Assembly: GCA_963575745.1 (NCBI GenBank)
Contig: CAUYUJ010017651.1
Location: forward strand, 25,001-89,000
Source: Prorocentrum cordatum
Lineage: Eukaryota > Sar > Dinophyceae > Prorocentrales > Prorocentraceae
DNA length: 64,000 bases
Reading direction: 5' to 3'
The notes under the pieces were generated by a model. It searched no databases. It was not told the DNA's origin and saw only the letters and a program-made list of their open reading frames with translations. This document shows, piece after piece, positions 53,827 through 64,000 of the stretch; positions within the stretch are counted from its first letter, which is position 1; the number at the start of each line of letters is the position of its first letter. A program made the translations under genes and the position numbers.

Positions 53827-54321
53827 CCAGGGGAATGTGTAGAGTTAACTGTCTCAAGGGGGGGGACGTCAAGCTACAATCGGCGATACATCTCCGATAG
53901 ATCGGCGATAGGCCCCCTCCCATTCCTGGGCGAGGCGGGCTCCACCCTAGAAATCCGCACGGACATCGGAAAATGTCTGGTTATGCCACCTTGTCTTCTT
54001 GAGAGCGAGACACTAGCTGGAAGAGAAAGGAGGAGAGTACGAGTGTGAGACGGAGAAGGTTGCGGGCGTATGTCGTGCACGTCGTGCCGCAACAGTTCAT
54101 GTTCGTAGCGGCGACCGCTGCCAGCATCCGCTCGGGAGAGCACGCCGAGAACTGGTCTGGCCAGGCACTCGCTTTACCTGCCTACGCAACCAAGGTCCTG
54201 CAAAGCCCTCGGAAATAGACAGCGGGCGCCGTTACAATACTTCCCGAGTATTGAACACCAGCGCTCGTCTTGCCTAAAGCTGGCCGCAAACGCCCAGAAT
54301 GAGGAAAAACAGCGACGCCTG

Positions 54322-54421
54322 NNNNNNNNNNNNNNNNNNNNNNNNNNNNNNNNNNNNNNNNNNNNNNNNNNNNNNNNNNNNNNNNNNNNNNNNNNNNNNN
54401 NNNNNNNNNNNNNNNNNNNNN
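54322..54421. other. Assembly gap, 100 N
   Basis: Exactly 100 N, the usual placeholder for a scaffold join of unknown size. Order and distance of the two sides are therefore not certain. Confidence 0.98.
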
Positions 54422-55068
54422 AGTCAGGGTGGGTGGCAACGGATATGAAAAGAGTCGTTGCTGGGCGGTGGGTCCTCCGCCCACTTTCGTAGCTTCACGA
54501 AGAGGAAGCAAGAATTCATGGAGGAGGGAATGGGGGGCGGACGAGGGGAGGGGAGGGGGGGGGGCAAAAGGGAAGGGAAAAGGCAAGAGAGAAAGATAGG
54601 CAGAGAAACAAATAGAGAAACAAAAACATGAACGCAAGCAGCGGAACGCTCCATCCTCCCGCTTCCGCCTCTTCCTATACTTATCATGCTTCGCGTCGTG
54701 ACAAGATCGTTTCGCCTTTTGGAAGCGGTTGATACTGGCGAATCGGGATATCAGGGCGGGAAGGAGTCGGGGTGTGAACTCTGGTGACAATTGAATGCAC
54801 AGACGGCCCCATGGCTGTCCAGTGGTCGGCTTCGCGTTGACGATCGCGTCAACCATCCGCATGTTCATCCAACAAGAACGCTCAATGTTTGCAAGATGGA
54901 TAATGTCAACCCTTACCAAATGGATTATTCACAAGTCAGAAGTTGGGGGGTGAGAACGAAGTGGAACGGAGAACCCCCCTACCAGGAAATCGATTTGGGT
55001 TTTGTGTTCGTGCCGCGCGTGCGGGCGAGGCGAAGCTGCGTGGCCGGGGGAAAGGAAATTCTTCTGTG

Positions 55069-55320
55069 GCTGAGCCGCGGCTGGACCAAAAGGTTTTCCG
55101 CCCGGCAATCGGTGGCCCGCGGTGTCCCGCCGGTGTCCCGCTGGTGTCCCGCTGGTGTCCCGCTGGTGTCCCGCTGGTGTCCCGCTGGTGTCCCGTCGTG
55201 GCTGGGCCGCGGCCGGACCAAAAGGGTCCCCGCCCGGCAACCAGTGGCGCGGGGTGTTCCGCTGGTGTCCCGGTGGTGTCCCGCCGGTATCCCGTCGTTC
55301 TCTCATGGTGTCCCGTGGTG
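55069..55320. repeat. GGTGTCCCGCTG minisatellite with 70-bp direct repeat
   Basis: GGTGTCCCGCTGGTGTCCCG 12-bp words at 55110-55195 and 55255-55320. A longer direct repeat precedes each block: CCGCGGCTGGACCAAAAGG (55075) and CCGCGGCCGGACCAAAAGG (55207). Confidence 0.9.
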
Positions 55321-55770
55321 AAATCGACAGTGAGACCGATAGTGGGATCGATAATGGAACCGATAGTGAGATCGATATATGATAAGACATCGATAGTGAA
55401 ATTTATACTGACATCAATCGTGATATGGGTGATGAGATCGATAATGAGATCGATAGTGAGATCGATCGAGGGGGATCGATAGCGAAATCGAGGGGAATCG
55501 ACAGTGATATGAACAGTGAGATCGAAAGCGTGATCGATAGTGAGAACGATAGAGAGATCGATAGCGAGATCGATACTGGGATGGATAATGAAATCGACAA
55601 TGAGATTCATTGTGTCCTGTCGGTGCCCCATCGGTATCCCGTCGGTCTCCCGTGGCTTCACGTGCTGAGATCGACAGTGATATCGATAATGATATCGATA
55701 ATGATATCGATAGTTAGATCGATGAGACCGATAGTGAGACCGATAGTGAGAACGATAGTGAGACCGATTG
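55320..55770. repeat. ATCGATAGTGAG 12-bp minisatellite
   Basis: GAGATCGATAGTGAGATCGA words with variants (ACCGAT, AACGAT, AATGAG) for about 450 bp. The block near 55610-55680 reverts briefly to GTCCCGTCGGT words, linking it to the minisatellite on its left. Confidence 0.9.
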
Positions 55771-56565
55771 CTGGCCGCCTCCCCCCACCCGCAAGGTGGT
55801 CGTATAGGTAAATATATCCGTTTTCTTGGCTTCCGTGTGCGAGGGCTGGATGCGCATGTGGCCGCATGTCTTTTCAGCGCTCGGCCGTGCGGTGTGGTCA
55901 TCATAAGCGTGGGTGGTCATCATAAGCGTGTGCGGTCATTGTCATTACCCTTACACTTCCTTCTCTCAATTTCACCGCTCATATTTGATCTCTGCGAGAA
56001 GGTTTCGCGCGGTTGCTCGCGATACGTCAACGTGTTTTTGCTGGCAAACCCTGGAAATCCAAACAGGCTACACAGGCTACGGCCGCGACGAACACAGGCC
56101 GAGAAAACCGGTCGGCACATATGCTGTCCATCATTCGCAACATCACAAAGATCAGTAAATTGTTACGCGTCGCCTCATTTTCAAGCTCCGCTGTTCGCCA
56201 CAAGTGGCCCAAACCCCCAAGCCCACAGAACTACGCCAGCTGCTTGCTGGATCTAAACAAACCCGGCGCGGCACTAGATATACCAAGGGCAATCGATCAA
56301 AGTAATTGTCGAAGGCACTGACGGCCAAGTCACCAGTGAGAAGTTGCAGCTTCCCACCAGCCACCAGCAAACCAATCATCAAATTTGATGCGCTTGTGTT
56401 AGTCGGAGTTTCTGGTTTGCCCATGCGAGCGTTCCGACACATGAATGTTACACAGAAAACAAGTGGATGCTTGACTGCGTTCTTGGCTGGAGCGGGGAGT
56501 TCGAAGACGAAACCAAAACTATAACAAAAAATGCGTCAAATAATATCAGTTAGCGTTGACTCCAA
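55771..56565. other. No gene recognised
   Basis: Less GC-rich than the surroundings. Frames such as 55768-56256 (+) and 56306-56524 (+) carry no motif I recognise. Confidence 0.4.
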
Positions 56566-56569
56566 ATAG

Positions 56570-56825
56570 ATGGGAGGACAGGAGGAGGACGGGAGGATGA
56601 TGGGAGGAGGAAGACAGGAGGAGAGCAGGACGGGAGGAGGACGGGCGGAGCAAAATCAAGCAAGCGGAAGGAAGCAAGCGGAAGCAAGCAAGCGCAAGCG
56701 AGCAATAACAAGCAAGCACCAGCCAGCATTCAAGCGCAAACAAGCAAGCAAGGGCAAGCAAGAGCAAACAAGAGCAAGCAAGGGCAAGCGATCAAGTGCA
56801 AGCAAGCAAGGGCAAGCAATGGGTG
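56570..56825. repeat. GGGAGGAGGAC and AAGCAAGCG minisatellites
   Basis: GGAGGACGGGAGGATGATGG words to about 56645, then CAAGCAAGCGCAAGCGAGCA words to 56820. Confidence 0.9.
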
Positions 56826-57822
56826 CCATTGGCAATAAGGGGGGGAGGGGGGGCCCTTGGAAAAAGCGAGGGAGAGGAGAGGGGCCACCGGAAATAACGG
56901 GGCGCCATTGGAAAAAAGGGAGACCCTAAAGACCAATTCCTTATGATGAGCTAGAACTCTTTTAGGGCATGCTCATTTGGAGAAATTGCATGGAAATACG
57001 GATTGGACTGACCAGCGGGACGGCAAGCACAATGATCAAGTAAACGGCTGATAGCAAAAGACGCAGCCAAGCAGCTAAACTAAAATTGAGATGTGTTCTC
57101 TGTTATATGGAATATAATAGTAGGCGCACGGAATAAAGACCCCTTCAGGAGGACGCGCCTGCGAAAGATGCCCGGAACGCGCTCCCTTATTCTACGCAAC
57201 AATGGGCGTCATAAGGGGCGGGGGCGCGGGGGACATAACGCAGCGCCCCCCCCCCCCCCCCCTCCCCCCCCCGCAGCGTGGCCCGCGCGCCACGGGAACC
57301 TGTTTCTAGTTTCCAAGATAGCGGCCCTCATCGGCCACGCAGCACCCCCCCCCCCCCCCCTGCGGAACGCACTGGAGTAACTGCATGGAATACGGAGAGA
57401 CACAAAGTACAAATAGGGGGACCCGTGCTAGAGAGAGCACGTTCTCTCGCCTTTTACGGGGGCTCGCGCGCCCGCGGCCAGCGCGCCAAGTTGCCCAGGG
57501 GCCCTGCGAGCCAGAGCAGCGGCAGGGCAAGGGAGGCGAGACGAGGCGCGAGAGGAGCGATGCCATTGCCCCGACAACCCTCCCAGAATCATCCGTGACA
57601 GGCGGCCGCTTCAGCCGCGCGAACACAGAGACCTTCGGAGCACCTCTAGGCGAGGTCCCCCCTGGACTGCCACCCTCCACACCGTAGTCAGACCCTGACT
57701 CGCCCGCAGCTTTCTCCATCTCGGCAACGAAGCTCCTCTGCGCAGCGTCGCCCCGCCAATGCGGGGCCTCGGTCCGCTCCAGGAAACGAGCTGCTGCACT
57801 GAGCTCGATGGTCAATTGCGGA

Positions 57823-58070
<248 letters not shown>

Positions 58071-58079
58071 CTGACCTTC

Positions 58080-59225
58080 CCTGGGGAAGAAATCCGAGAC
58101 GAAAGGGTTCCAGCTCGGACATCTTCCGGTCGGAATCCTCGATCGGGCCATCCGAGTAGGCGCGCGCACTCGGAAACCCCTACCGCGAGGCGCATCCTGA
58201 CCGCGCGATTCCAGAGCTTGTAGCATCCAAAGGCAAGCTCCTCATTATTGACCTCGTCGTGGATCCCTCTCATCGCGGTGGCATGGTTCCAGAGCTTGAC
58301 GACGTAAGTGATGCCTTCATCCTGACACTGCTGCCTGCGAACGCGCACCTCAGGGCAGTTTGCACCTCGCTCGCGGTCCACCTGCCTTTCGAAGATACGA
58401 GTGCGCGTTCATCCCATGGCCCACAGACGACATGTGAACCACGTGGGTGGGTGGGCATAGCTGCTGCGGCGATGCTCTCATTCACAAGAAGCACCGAAGA
58501 CATTGCCCTTGGTCGGGGGGCCCAGCTTTAGCTTGCGCGCCCCACGTTCACTCCAGAGGCAAAGGCTGCCAGGTTGGCGCCATGGCACGCGGTCTGGAGT
58601 TCGGAATCTACCGGCGAGGACGAGGTCTCGAATCACATCCCGGACACTCGTCACTGACATCTCGATGAGCCACCATTATCCTGTCGGGCATGCGATCGGG
58701 CCACAATCACAGGGCCCGTCGATCCTCGACGAAAGATGCCCCCGAGCAAAGCTGGATCCATCCGCCACATTGACATCCCGGAGGGAACCTCCAGAGCCAT
58801 AGCGCCCAAAGCAATCGCAGTGGCGGAGGGCGTCGACCACGCCGTTCTTTGCCACGTCGACCTTGGGACAAGACACCCAGGCAGGGCCCATCATCTTCTG
58901 AGGCTTGTCGGCCCCTCGTGACCTGCTCGCGGCGCGTCTTCCAGTTTGCGCCGACGCACGGGCCCAAGAGTGGCAAGCCCTTTTCAAGTGGAGAGGCGCA
59001 TTGCCCAAGGGTCGCGATGGCTGCCACGGCCCCCATCGATGGCTTCGCCAATTGGAGGAAGAGCACCCGCACATCCTCAACGTCTCCACGGCCGTCGACA
59101 CTTCCTGGAAACCGGCGCGGAGGCGCTGCACCTCCACGCCCTGTCCCAGGAGGGTCGCTTCAGCAGTCCCCTCCGCGATGTCCTGAACAACACGGTCGCC
59201 GTCATCAACCAGCCCCCCCCAGCTG
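58080..59225. other. Coding-like frames on both strands, not recognised
   Basis: Minus strand: VVKLWNHATAMRGIHDEVNN (about 58240-58300) and frame 58676-59137. Plus strand: ADARAQEWQALFKWRGALPK and HPHILNVSTAVDT (58945-59100), then in another phase ETGAEALHLHALSQEGRF. I cannot decide the strand and recognise no family. Confidence 0.35.
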
Positions 59226-59234
59226 TCATTGATT

Positions 59235-59622
59235 AGCTTCCTTCCTTCCTTGGATTCGCGCCAGAGACTCCTGTCGGAAGGGCATCGTCGTTAATGATGT
59301 TGTCAAAACCCAGCGCAGCGTGGATCCAGACTGGCGGGTCCTCGAGGTCCCGCCAGGCGAACTTACCCACTGGGCGCGGACAGCTGAGTCCATGGGCGAC
59401 TTCATATTTCGCGCACGCCGCAAATTAGTTGGCCACCTCTGAGTGGTCGCGTTCCGCCCCAGCTTCCTGAAGGAGGGCGCTCACGGCGCACCCATTGAAG
59501 GAGTTATACGAGGTGGCAATATGGTTCGCCTCGTTGACAGGCGTCGTCAACAGCATTTTCGCCCACACACGAAACGTAGAACTTCTCTCGCATTCATGAC
59601 GGACCGCCACCATCTGAGTCAA
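59235..59622 (-). pseudogene. Unrecognised frame with in-frame stop
   Basis: The reading FRVWAKMLLTTPVNEANHIA, then FNGCAVSALLQEAGAERDHS, meets TAA after EVAN and continues in the same phase FAACAKYEVAHGLSCPRPVG, then WIHAALGFDNIINDDALPTG, to a stop near 59235. Composition looks like real protein on both sides of the stop, so this is probably a coding region broken by one nonsense change. Family unknown. Confidence 0.4.
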
Positions 59623-60031
59623 GCGCTTGTCTACGATGGTGGCCTCACAATGATCTCAGCGATCCAACGTCTGTCGAGCCCGGCTCGAGGACCAAGTAGT
59701 ATATTAGGTCCTCGGACGGCCAGCATCCATCCTGCTCAGATTCGGCAGGTGCCGATTCCAACTCTCCTTACTGTCGAAGAAGGTCCATACTCTCGTCTTG
59801 AGCTAGCTTCGTCTCGACGTCCGCCATCTCCTACTGCGTCTCCTGGATGCGGGGCTTCTTCCACGTCCACGATGTACGACAGCGGCAGTTGACACGCTGG
59901 GAGTAGCTCGCCCCCCAAGTGAAGGTCATCAACGTCTACCCAGACGTGGTAGTCTCTCTACAACACCTAATTGCGGCACCATAAAAGAGGACTTGCAAGA
60001 TGAAGGACTTCCATGAGAAGGATCCCGCAAT

Positions 60032-61090
60032 TCACGCGCGGAAGATCGGTCGTCCTCTCTCGATCGGAATCTCCGCCAGGGCCTCCGGGAAACACCCAAT
60101 CCAGTTTCTTCTCGGAGCGATCTTGCTTCTCGGCATTATCCAAGTCTCTCCGATCAACCCCCCGCCGGGCGTAGAAACCGCGAGCGGCGATCCCACTTGT
60201 CGGTTTCGGCGGCGGGCCAGGGCGGACATGCTGCCTCCGTAGCCGGGGGCCAGGACGTAGACGCCGACGGATCCGACATACTTCGGCCTGGGAATCGCCG
60301 GCTCTGAACTGCGCGGCTGCGTCATCTCGACTAGGTCAGCGATCACGTCGTCGTCGACGGACCCCGCAACCAGATGCAGCTGGGCGGACGAGGATGCGGC
60401 AGCATGTCTCTTGGGCCAACCAGCGGCCGTGGGCTTTGCCTCGGACATAGCCTGGAGCCGCGTCGGCGTCTCCGACTGCTGATTTCCCTCCACGTCGGCC
60501 AAGAGCCTCCTTTCCTGCCACGCTTCGCATTGCGTCTCGGTGCGCTGCAGAGAATCACCAGCGGCGTCGGCACCGGGCGCTCCGCCCGGCGATGCACGGA
60601 TGCGACCTTCCCCATGCCCATCATCACCCTCACTGGAGTCCGCTGCCATGGCGTCATGCATCTGCTTGGTCTGGCTCTTGATCCTCTTCTTCGCGCGGTG
60701 TCTCTGGTTCTTGGCTCTCCTCGCTTCGACTGCTTCTCTAATGAAAGGTCGAGGGCGCTTGCCGAAAGCAATCCGACCCAGGTTCTGCCAGGTCGGCACT
60801 CGGAGCCCCTTCGACCCCTCCGCAGCTACACCCAGGTCAGCCAGCGCACAGAAGTCGGACCTCTCGTCCTTGAGAGCACACTTGATCCTGTGGATCCGCG
60901 CCGGTAACATCTTCCTGGAGTAGCGGTTCCAACCATTCCAGGCATGGAAGTTGTAGGATGACTGCGAGAGCTGGCTCATTCTGGTCCGTTGCACCCGCCG
61001 CATCTCCGATCGCACAGCAAAACGATACAGACACTTCGGAAGTCCCTGCGCGCAGCCAGCCTTATCACCCTGAACCGCTTCCAGAGCCAC
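60032..61090 (-). CDS. Uncharacterised basic protein, probably element-encoded
   Basis: A 352-codon frame, open further upstream in phase. It contains YNFHAWNGWNRYSRKMLPAR, then ALKDERSDFCALADLGVAAE, then a strongly basic run (EARRAKNQRHRAKKRIKSQT, about residues 122-142), and a C-terminal part near KYVGSVGVYVLAPGYGGSMS. Codon use and composition are more natural than on the opposite strand. The upstream frame ends with AALRAQGNRARAVAQQVKLD and appears to join it after one frameshift near 61163, giving a helical, possibly coiled-coil N-terminal part. It lies on the same strand as the copia pol remnant, about 1.4 kb downstream of it. Function unknown; a nucleic-acid-binding structural protein is one guess. 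Confidence 0.45.
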   Translation of the reverse strand: MALEAVQGDKAGCAQGLPKCLYRFAVRSEMRRVQRTRMSQLSQSSYNFHAWNGWNRYSRKMLPARIHRIKCALKDERSDFCALADLGVAAEGSKGLRVPTWQNLGRIAFGKRPRPFIREAVEARRAKNQRHRAKKRIKSQTKQMHDAMAADSSEGDDGHGEGRIRASPGGAPGADAAGDSLQRTETQCEAWQERRLLADVEGNQQSETPTRLQAMSEAKPTAAGWPKRHAAASSSAQLHLVAGSVDDDVIADLVEMTQPRSSEPAIPRPKYVGSVGVYVLAPGYGGSMSALARRRNRQVGSPLAVSTPGGGLIGETWIMPRSKIAPRRNWIGCFPEALAEIPIERGRPIFRA

Positions 61091-61162
61091 AACCTCCGTA
61101 ACGTTGGTCTCGAGAACCTCGAGCTGCCTTCGAGCCTGGTCAAGGCCGTTCTCCGTCTCGCG

Positions 61163-62448
61163 TCACTGCTGGACCAGAGACTTCGTAGTTTGCATCAGTT
61201 CCACGTACCAGTCGAGCTTGACTTGTTGGGCAACAGCACGAGCACGGTTACCCTGCGCACGTAGAGCGGCAATCACCTCTCCCCGAGTCATTGGGCCTCC
61301 TTCCAGATCCCCCACGCTGCTCGTCACAATCTTCAGTCGGTGCAACTCCGCCTCGATGTTCAGGAGAACCGCGCCCCTCGAAGATGGAGGACGTTCGGGA
61401 GCGACTCGGACGGCATCCAATCGTGGGAACGGAACGAGGATGAGTGAGGCTCTCCACGTGCTTGCCGAGTGTCTGGTTGTACAACCTCCTGGGCACTGCA
61501 CCCCTTCTCGCCCCGAGGCATGAAGACCGTCGCCCCCAGAAGCTTCAGCTTTGGCTCGGCTCCGAGCGAGGAATATCCAGAACCGGCGTCCTGCATCGGC
61601 TCGAAATTCACACGTCGCTCTCGGAATCCTCGCGAGTGGTGGCACCGCGGCTCTTGGAGCTCTGAAAGCGATGCTGAGCGTAAGGTTTACGCATAGCAGT
61701 GGACTCACGCTGTTGATTGCGCAGCTCGTCATCGACATCCGAAGGGCAATGCGCATCCACTCCCATGCGGCCCATGGAACTCGCACCTGGTCGCGTTTCC
61801 CCCAGAGCCCTCTGAGGAAAATCCCGATGCTTCTCAGACACCGCTGCCGCCCACTTCTGCTCTCGAAGCTAATCAAAGAGAGCCATGCCGGGGTGACCAG
61901 GGGCAGGCGCAACGAATGCTGAGCCATCGGCGGAGGACGAAGCAAGAGCCTGACTCTAGAGCCTTAAGAACCAGCCCGGGGGTCACCGGCCGCCCCAGCC
62001 ACATCCACCCGAGCTAGCCCCCTGTTCGCCCGCCGTGTCATAGGGCCCCCCGCAGTCGTGGAACTCCTCGTCGCCGTCGAAGTCTACCTGCTCGTCTCCT
62101 GCATTGGGGGCTGAACCGCGATCCCGGCACCGGTTCCTTGGGCTGCATGGCTCCGCGGGCTAGGGGGCCCCTGGCGGCCACAGAGCCACGGTCGCAAGCT
62201 GCGGGCGGCGGCGCATCGCGACACGCCGACATGAATCCGACAACTGCTTCACGGCAAGGAAAGCCGAGGAAATCACACGTCGAAAGAGCCGATGCGATCG
62301 CGGGCTGGGTCGAGGAAGTGGAACGCTTCGGAGGTGCAGGAGGAGATGCACGAGACGAGGAGGTGTCGGCCGGAGGAATCTCATTCGAAAGGTTCGGTAT
62401 CGGTCTGCGTTTCCTGGTAGCCAACCGATATGGTTCCCGCCGCGCCAT
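61163..62448 (-). pseudogene. N-terminal part of the uncharacterised protein, frameshifted
   Basis: Coding-like stretches in changing frames: EEMARREPYRLATRKRRPIP near 62440, DVDDELRNQQRESTAMRKPY near 61720, GYSSLGAEPKLKLLGATVFM near 61560, then LNIEAELHRLKIVTSSVGDL near 61350. They seem to lead into 60032-61090. No domain recognised. Confidence 0.35.
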
Positions 62449-62519
62449 TTCTTCCTTTTCTCTGGTAATACGCTACTTGGCCGCCAGCATAAGTTGTAAT
62501 AGAGGCTGCACATTGCCCT

Positions 62520-63380
62520 TCAGCTTCGCCTATGCATCCGCGAGGTTAAGTTCGCGCGGGAACCAGCGACACTGACAACCGAAATTTTCCAGAGCCCCGA
62601 CCACCTGCAATATTCAAAAGTGCACTCTTTTCGGTAAAAAAAGCAAGCTGTTCCCAGTTGATGCAGTCGCACAAAGACTTGGCACCAGCCATGGTTCCAT
62701 GAGAACGTTGCAACTGGGATTTCTCGGTTCATGGCATGTCGGTCTCGAAACTCATACCGGAAATCCTTTACACTAAGCAAACATGGCGTAACCCACACTG
62801 CCTCGGCCAATCCATCCAACATGGCGCTAGCTTCCACCGCGAGGGCTGAGCTTCTCGCACGCTCAGTCTTCTGAGAGCGGCACGCAATAGTGCTGACATC
62901 TGCGCCATTTCCAACCTGTAGGCCCTGATCCGCGTCGCAGATCACGTCGCCTGTCTGAGAACGCCCCTGCCCCACATCCTCGAGGTCCAGTCCAGAGTCG
63001 CACAAGGCGACCAGACGAAGACGAGAAAAGGGCATGGATTTGATCGCGATCGCGGCGTCGGCGCCCTCGAGGCGCCGCAGAGCGGCGCGAGCCTCGATAA
63101 GATCTTCAACCTCGGAGTTCGGCAGGGCGTCGCTCAAGAGAGACACATCTCCCGAACCGTCGGGCACGCATTCTGGGCATGTCCAGCTTACTTTCCCACA
63201 CAGACCACGCATAGCCGTAATCTCTTCTGGCGTAGCTGGAAGTTCGGGACTATTGCAACACCCGCGCGGTCGATTGATGGGTCGCGCGCGGTCTGCAAGA
63301 TACCGCACCATAGAGATCGCGAAGTCGAAATTCTTGCGTCGTCGCAGAGCGCGCCCACCATACTCTGTAGCATCATCCAT
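62520..63380 (-). pseudogene. Ty1/copia-type RT end and RNase H
   Basis: A 286-codon frame. Residues 50-110 correspond to the thumb/connection block (TPEEITAMRGLCGKVSW, then EVEDLIEARAALRRL). Asp128 in LVALCDSGLDLEDVGQGRSQ and Glu183 in RARSSALAVEASAMLDGLAE are RNase H catalytic positions in copia polyproteins. The N-terminus overlaps frame 63188-63541, which holds GLIVVEADDLLGG (the second RT D-D motif), so there is one frameshift near 63380. After about residue 205 (KDFRYEFRDRHAMN) I cannot follow the match. Confidence 0.65.
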
Positions 63381-63976
63381 AAGTTCAATCCATTTTCCAA
63401 CTTTGAAGCGCTTGCGAAGGCGAGGAATAGCATCGAAATATCTATCTCAAATACCGCCCCACCCAACAAATCATCTGCTTCGACGACAATGAGTCCGGAA
63501 AATTGTTCAGGGCGCCCGTCAAGAGGTTCGCGCATAAGCACGACCCAAGGCGCCAGAGGGCGGCGAGCAAAGCCGCATTCCTGAAACGCTGTCAGAAGCT
63601 TCAGCGCCAGCCCAGAGGGCCAGTGACCAATCCATAAACTTCTGTCAGCAAATCAACAACAAGCAATTATTTCGGATCTTCTCCAGGAATGCCACCCGCA
63701 GGGGGTGAAGCCAAAAAAACGCCATCCCCGCTGATTTCGGGGTCCTTGTGCAAAGGCGGACCTGGCATCGCCGACCCAGGTCTTAGTCTCGATGGGCGAT
63801 ATACACTGTAGAGAAAGAGGAACGTCCTCTGTCCAAGGCGTAGGCACAGTGCGATTCAGCACAGCAATGTCAGGATCACGAAAACTTGGAATAACCCACC
63901 TCGCTTTCGCATCGTAGTTCTTGGGCACAGCAGGGACATTGACCTCATGATCGTAGTCGCAAAATTGTCTTTCCAT
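63188..63976 (-). pseudogene. Ty1/copia-type RT, N-terminal part
   Basis: Frame 63653-63976 reads KARWVIPSFRDPDIAVLNRT, then VGDARSAFAQG, the copia RT fingers block and motif A (D in GDxxxAF). Frame 63188-63541 continues with REPLDGRPEQFSGLIVVEAD then DLLGG, motif C. The element runs off the right end of the window, so gag, protease and integrase, if present, lie beyond 64000. Copia RTs copy element RNA inside virus-like particles. Confidence 0.7.
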
Positions 63977-64000
63977 TTATCGTGCCAGCGAGAAGGCGTA

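Noticed and set aside
57246-57360. C homopolymer runs as retroposon tails
   Set aside because: Runs of C, not A/T, with no flanking duplication seen.

Overview
The window looks like a gene-poor, repeat-saturated stretch of a dinoflagellate nuclear genome. The grounds are an exact 22-nt dinoflagellate spliced-leader (DinoSL) relic at 50462-50483, reverse transcriptases carrying a Y-I-D-N palm motif, copia-type pol fragments, pentatricopeptide-repeat (PPR) remnants and huge trinucleotide arrays. I see no intact single-copy housekeeping gene, rRNA, tRNA or CRISPR array. Nearly all recognisable coding sequence belongs to retroelements, and almost all of it is broken by frameshifts or stops. Some breaks could be assembly errors, since the contig carries a 100-N gap at 54322-54421. 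The window is GC-rich with little codon constraint, so long open frames on both strands are common and most are noise.

Layout. 1-495: ATC-rich microsatellite. 1437-7440 (+): non-LTR-type RT with RNase H, split at 3017-6291 by a tandem composite of TIR-bounded units. 7.6-8.6 kb: microsatellites around a dispersed ~650-bp repeat. 8.79-9.0 kb: first of five foldback elements. 9.06-11.6 kb (-): degraded Upf1-like SF1 helicase. 11.6-13.5 kb (+): C-terminal half of another RT. 13.5-19.9 kb: microsatellites, two foldback elements and GC-rich sequence without a recognisable gene. 19.97-21.66 kb: inverted-repeat arrays around a minisatellite. 22-24 kb: two foldback elements and an insertion flanked by an exact 20-bp duplication. 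24-25.04 and 31.36-31.77 kb: one tandem repeat locus, split by a 6.3-kb tyrosine-recombinase retrotransposon (25041-31363, -).

31.77-33.2 kb: microsatellites including a 1.15-kb AT-rich island. 34.0-37.3 kb (+): retroelement remnant with a gag-like region and RNase H, interrupted by a retroposed segment at 34552-35286. 38.6-39.5 kb: Ala-rich and poly-Gln repeats. 40.0-40.45 kb: PPR pseudogene. 41.7-42.3 and 44.16-44.73 kb: TIR elements filled with CCAAGATGGCC-type words. 48.79-49.5 kb: ~73-bp tandem repeat. 49.87-50.48 kb (-): retroposed mRNA with DinoSL relic. 51-58 kb: microsatellites and minisatellites. 59.2-62.5 kb (-): uncharacterised coding-like frames. 62.5-64.0 kb (-): Ty1/copia RT and RNase H, running to the window end.

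The strongest single system is the 25-31 kb element. On one strand it carries a gag-like membrane protein, RT, RNase H, tyrosine recombinase and a C5-methyltransferase-like domain, bounded by split direct repeats in the order A1-ORFs-B1-A2-B2 as in Ngaro-type elements. The methyltransferase-like domain lies after the recombinase, an order I do not know from described DIRS-type elements.
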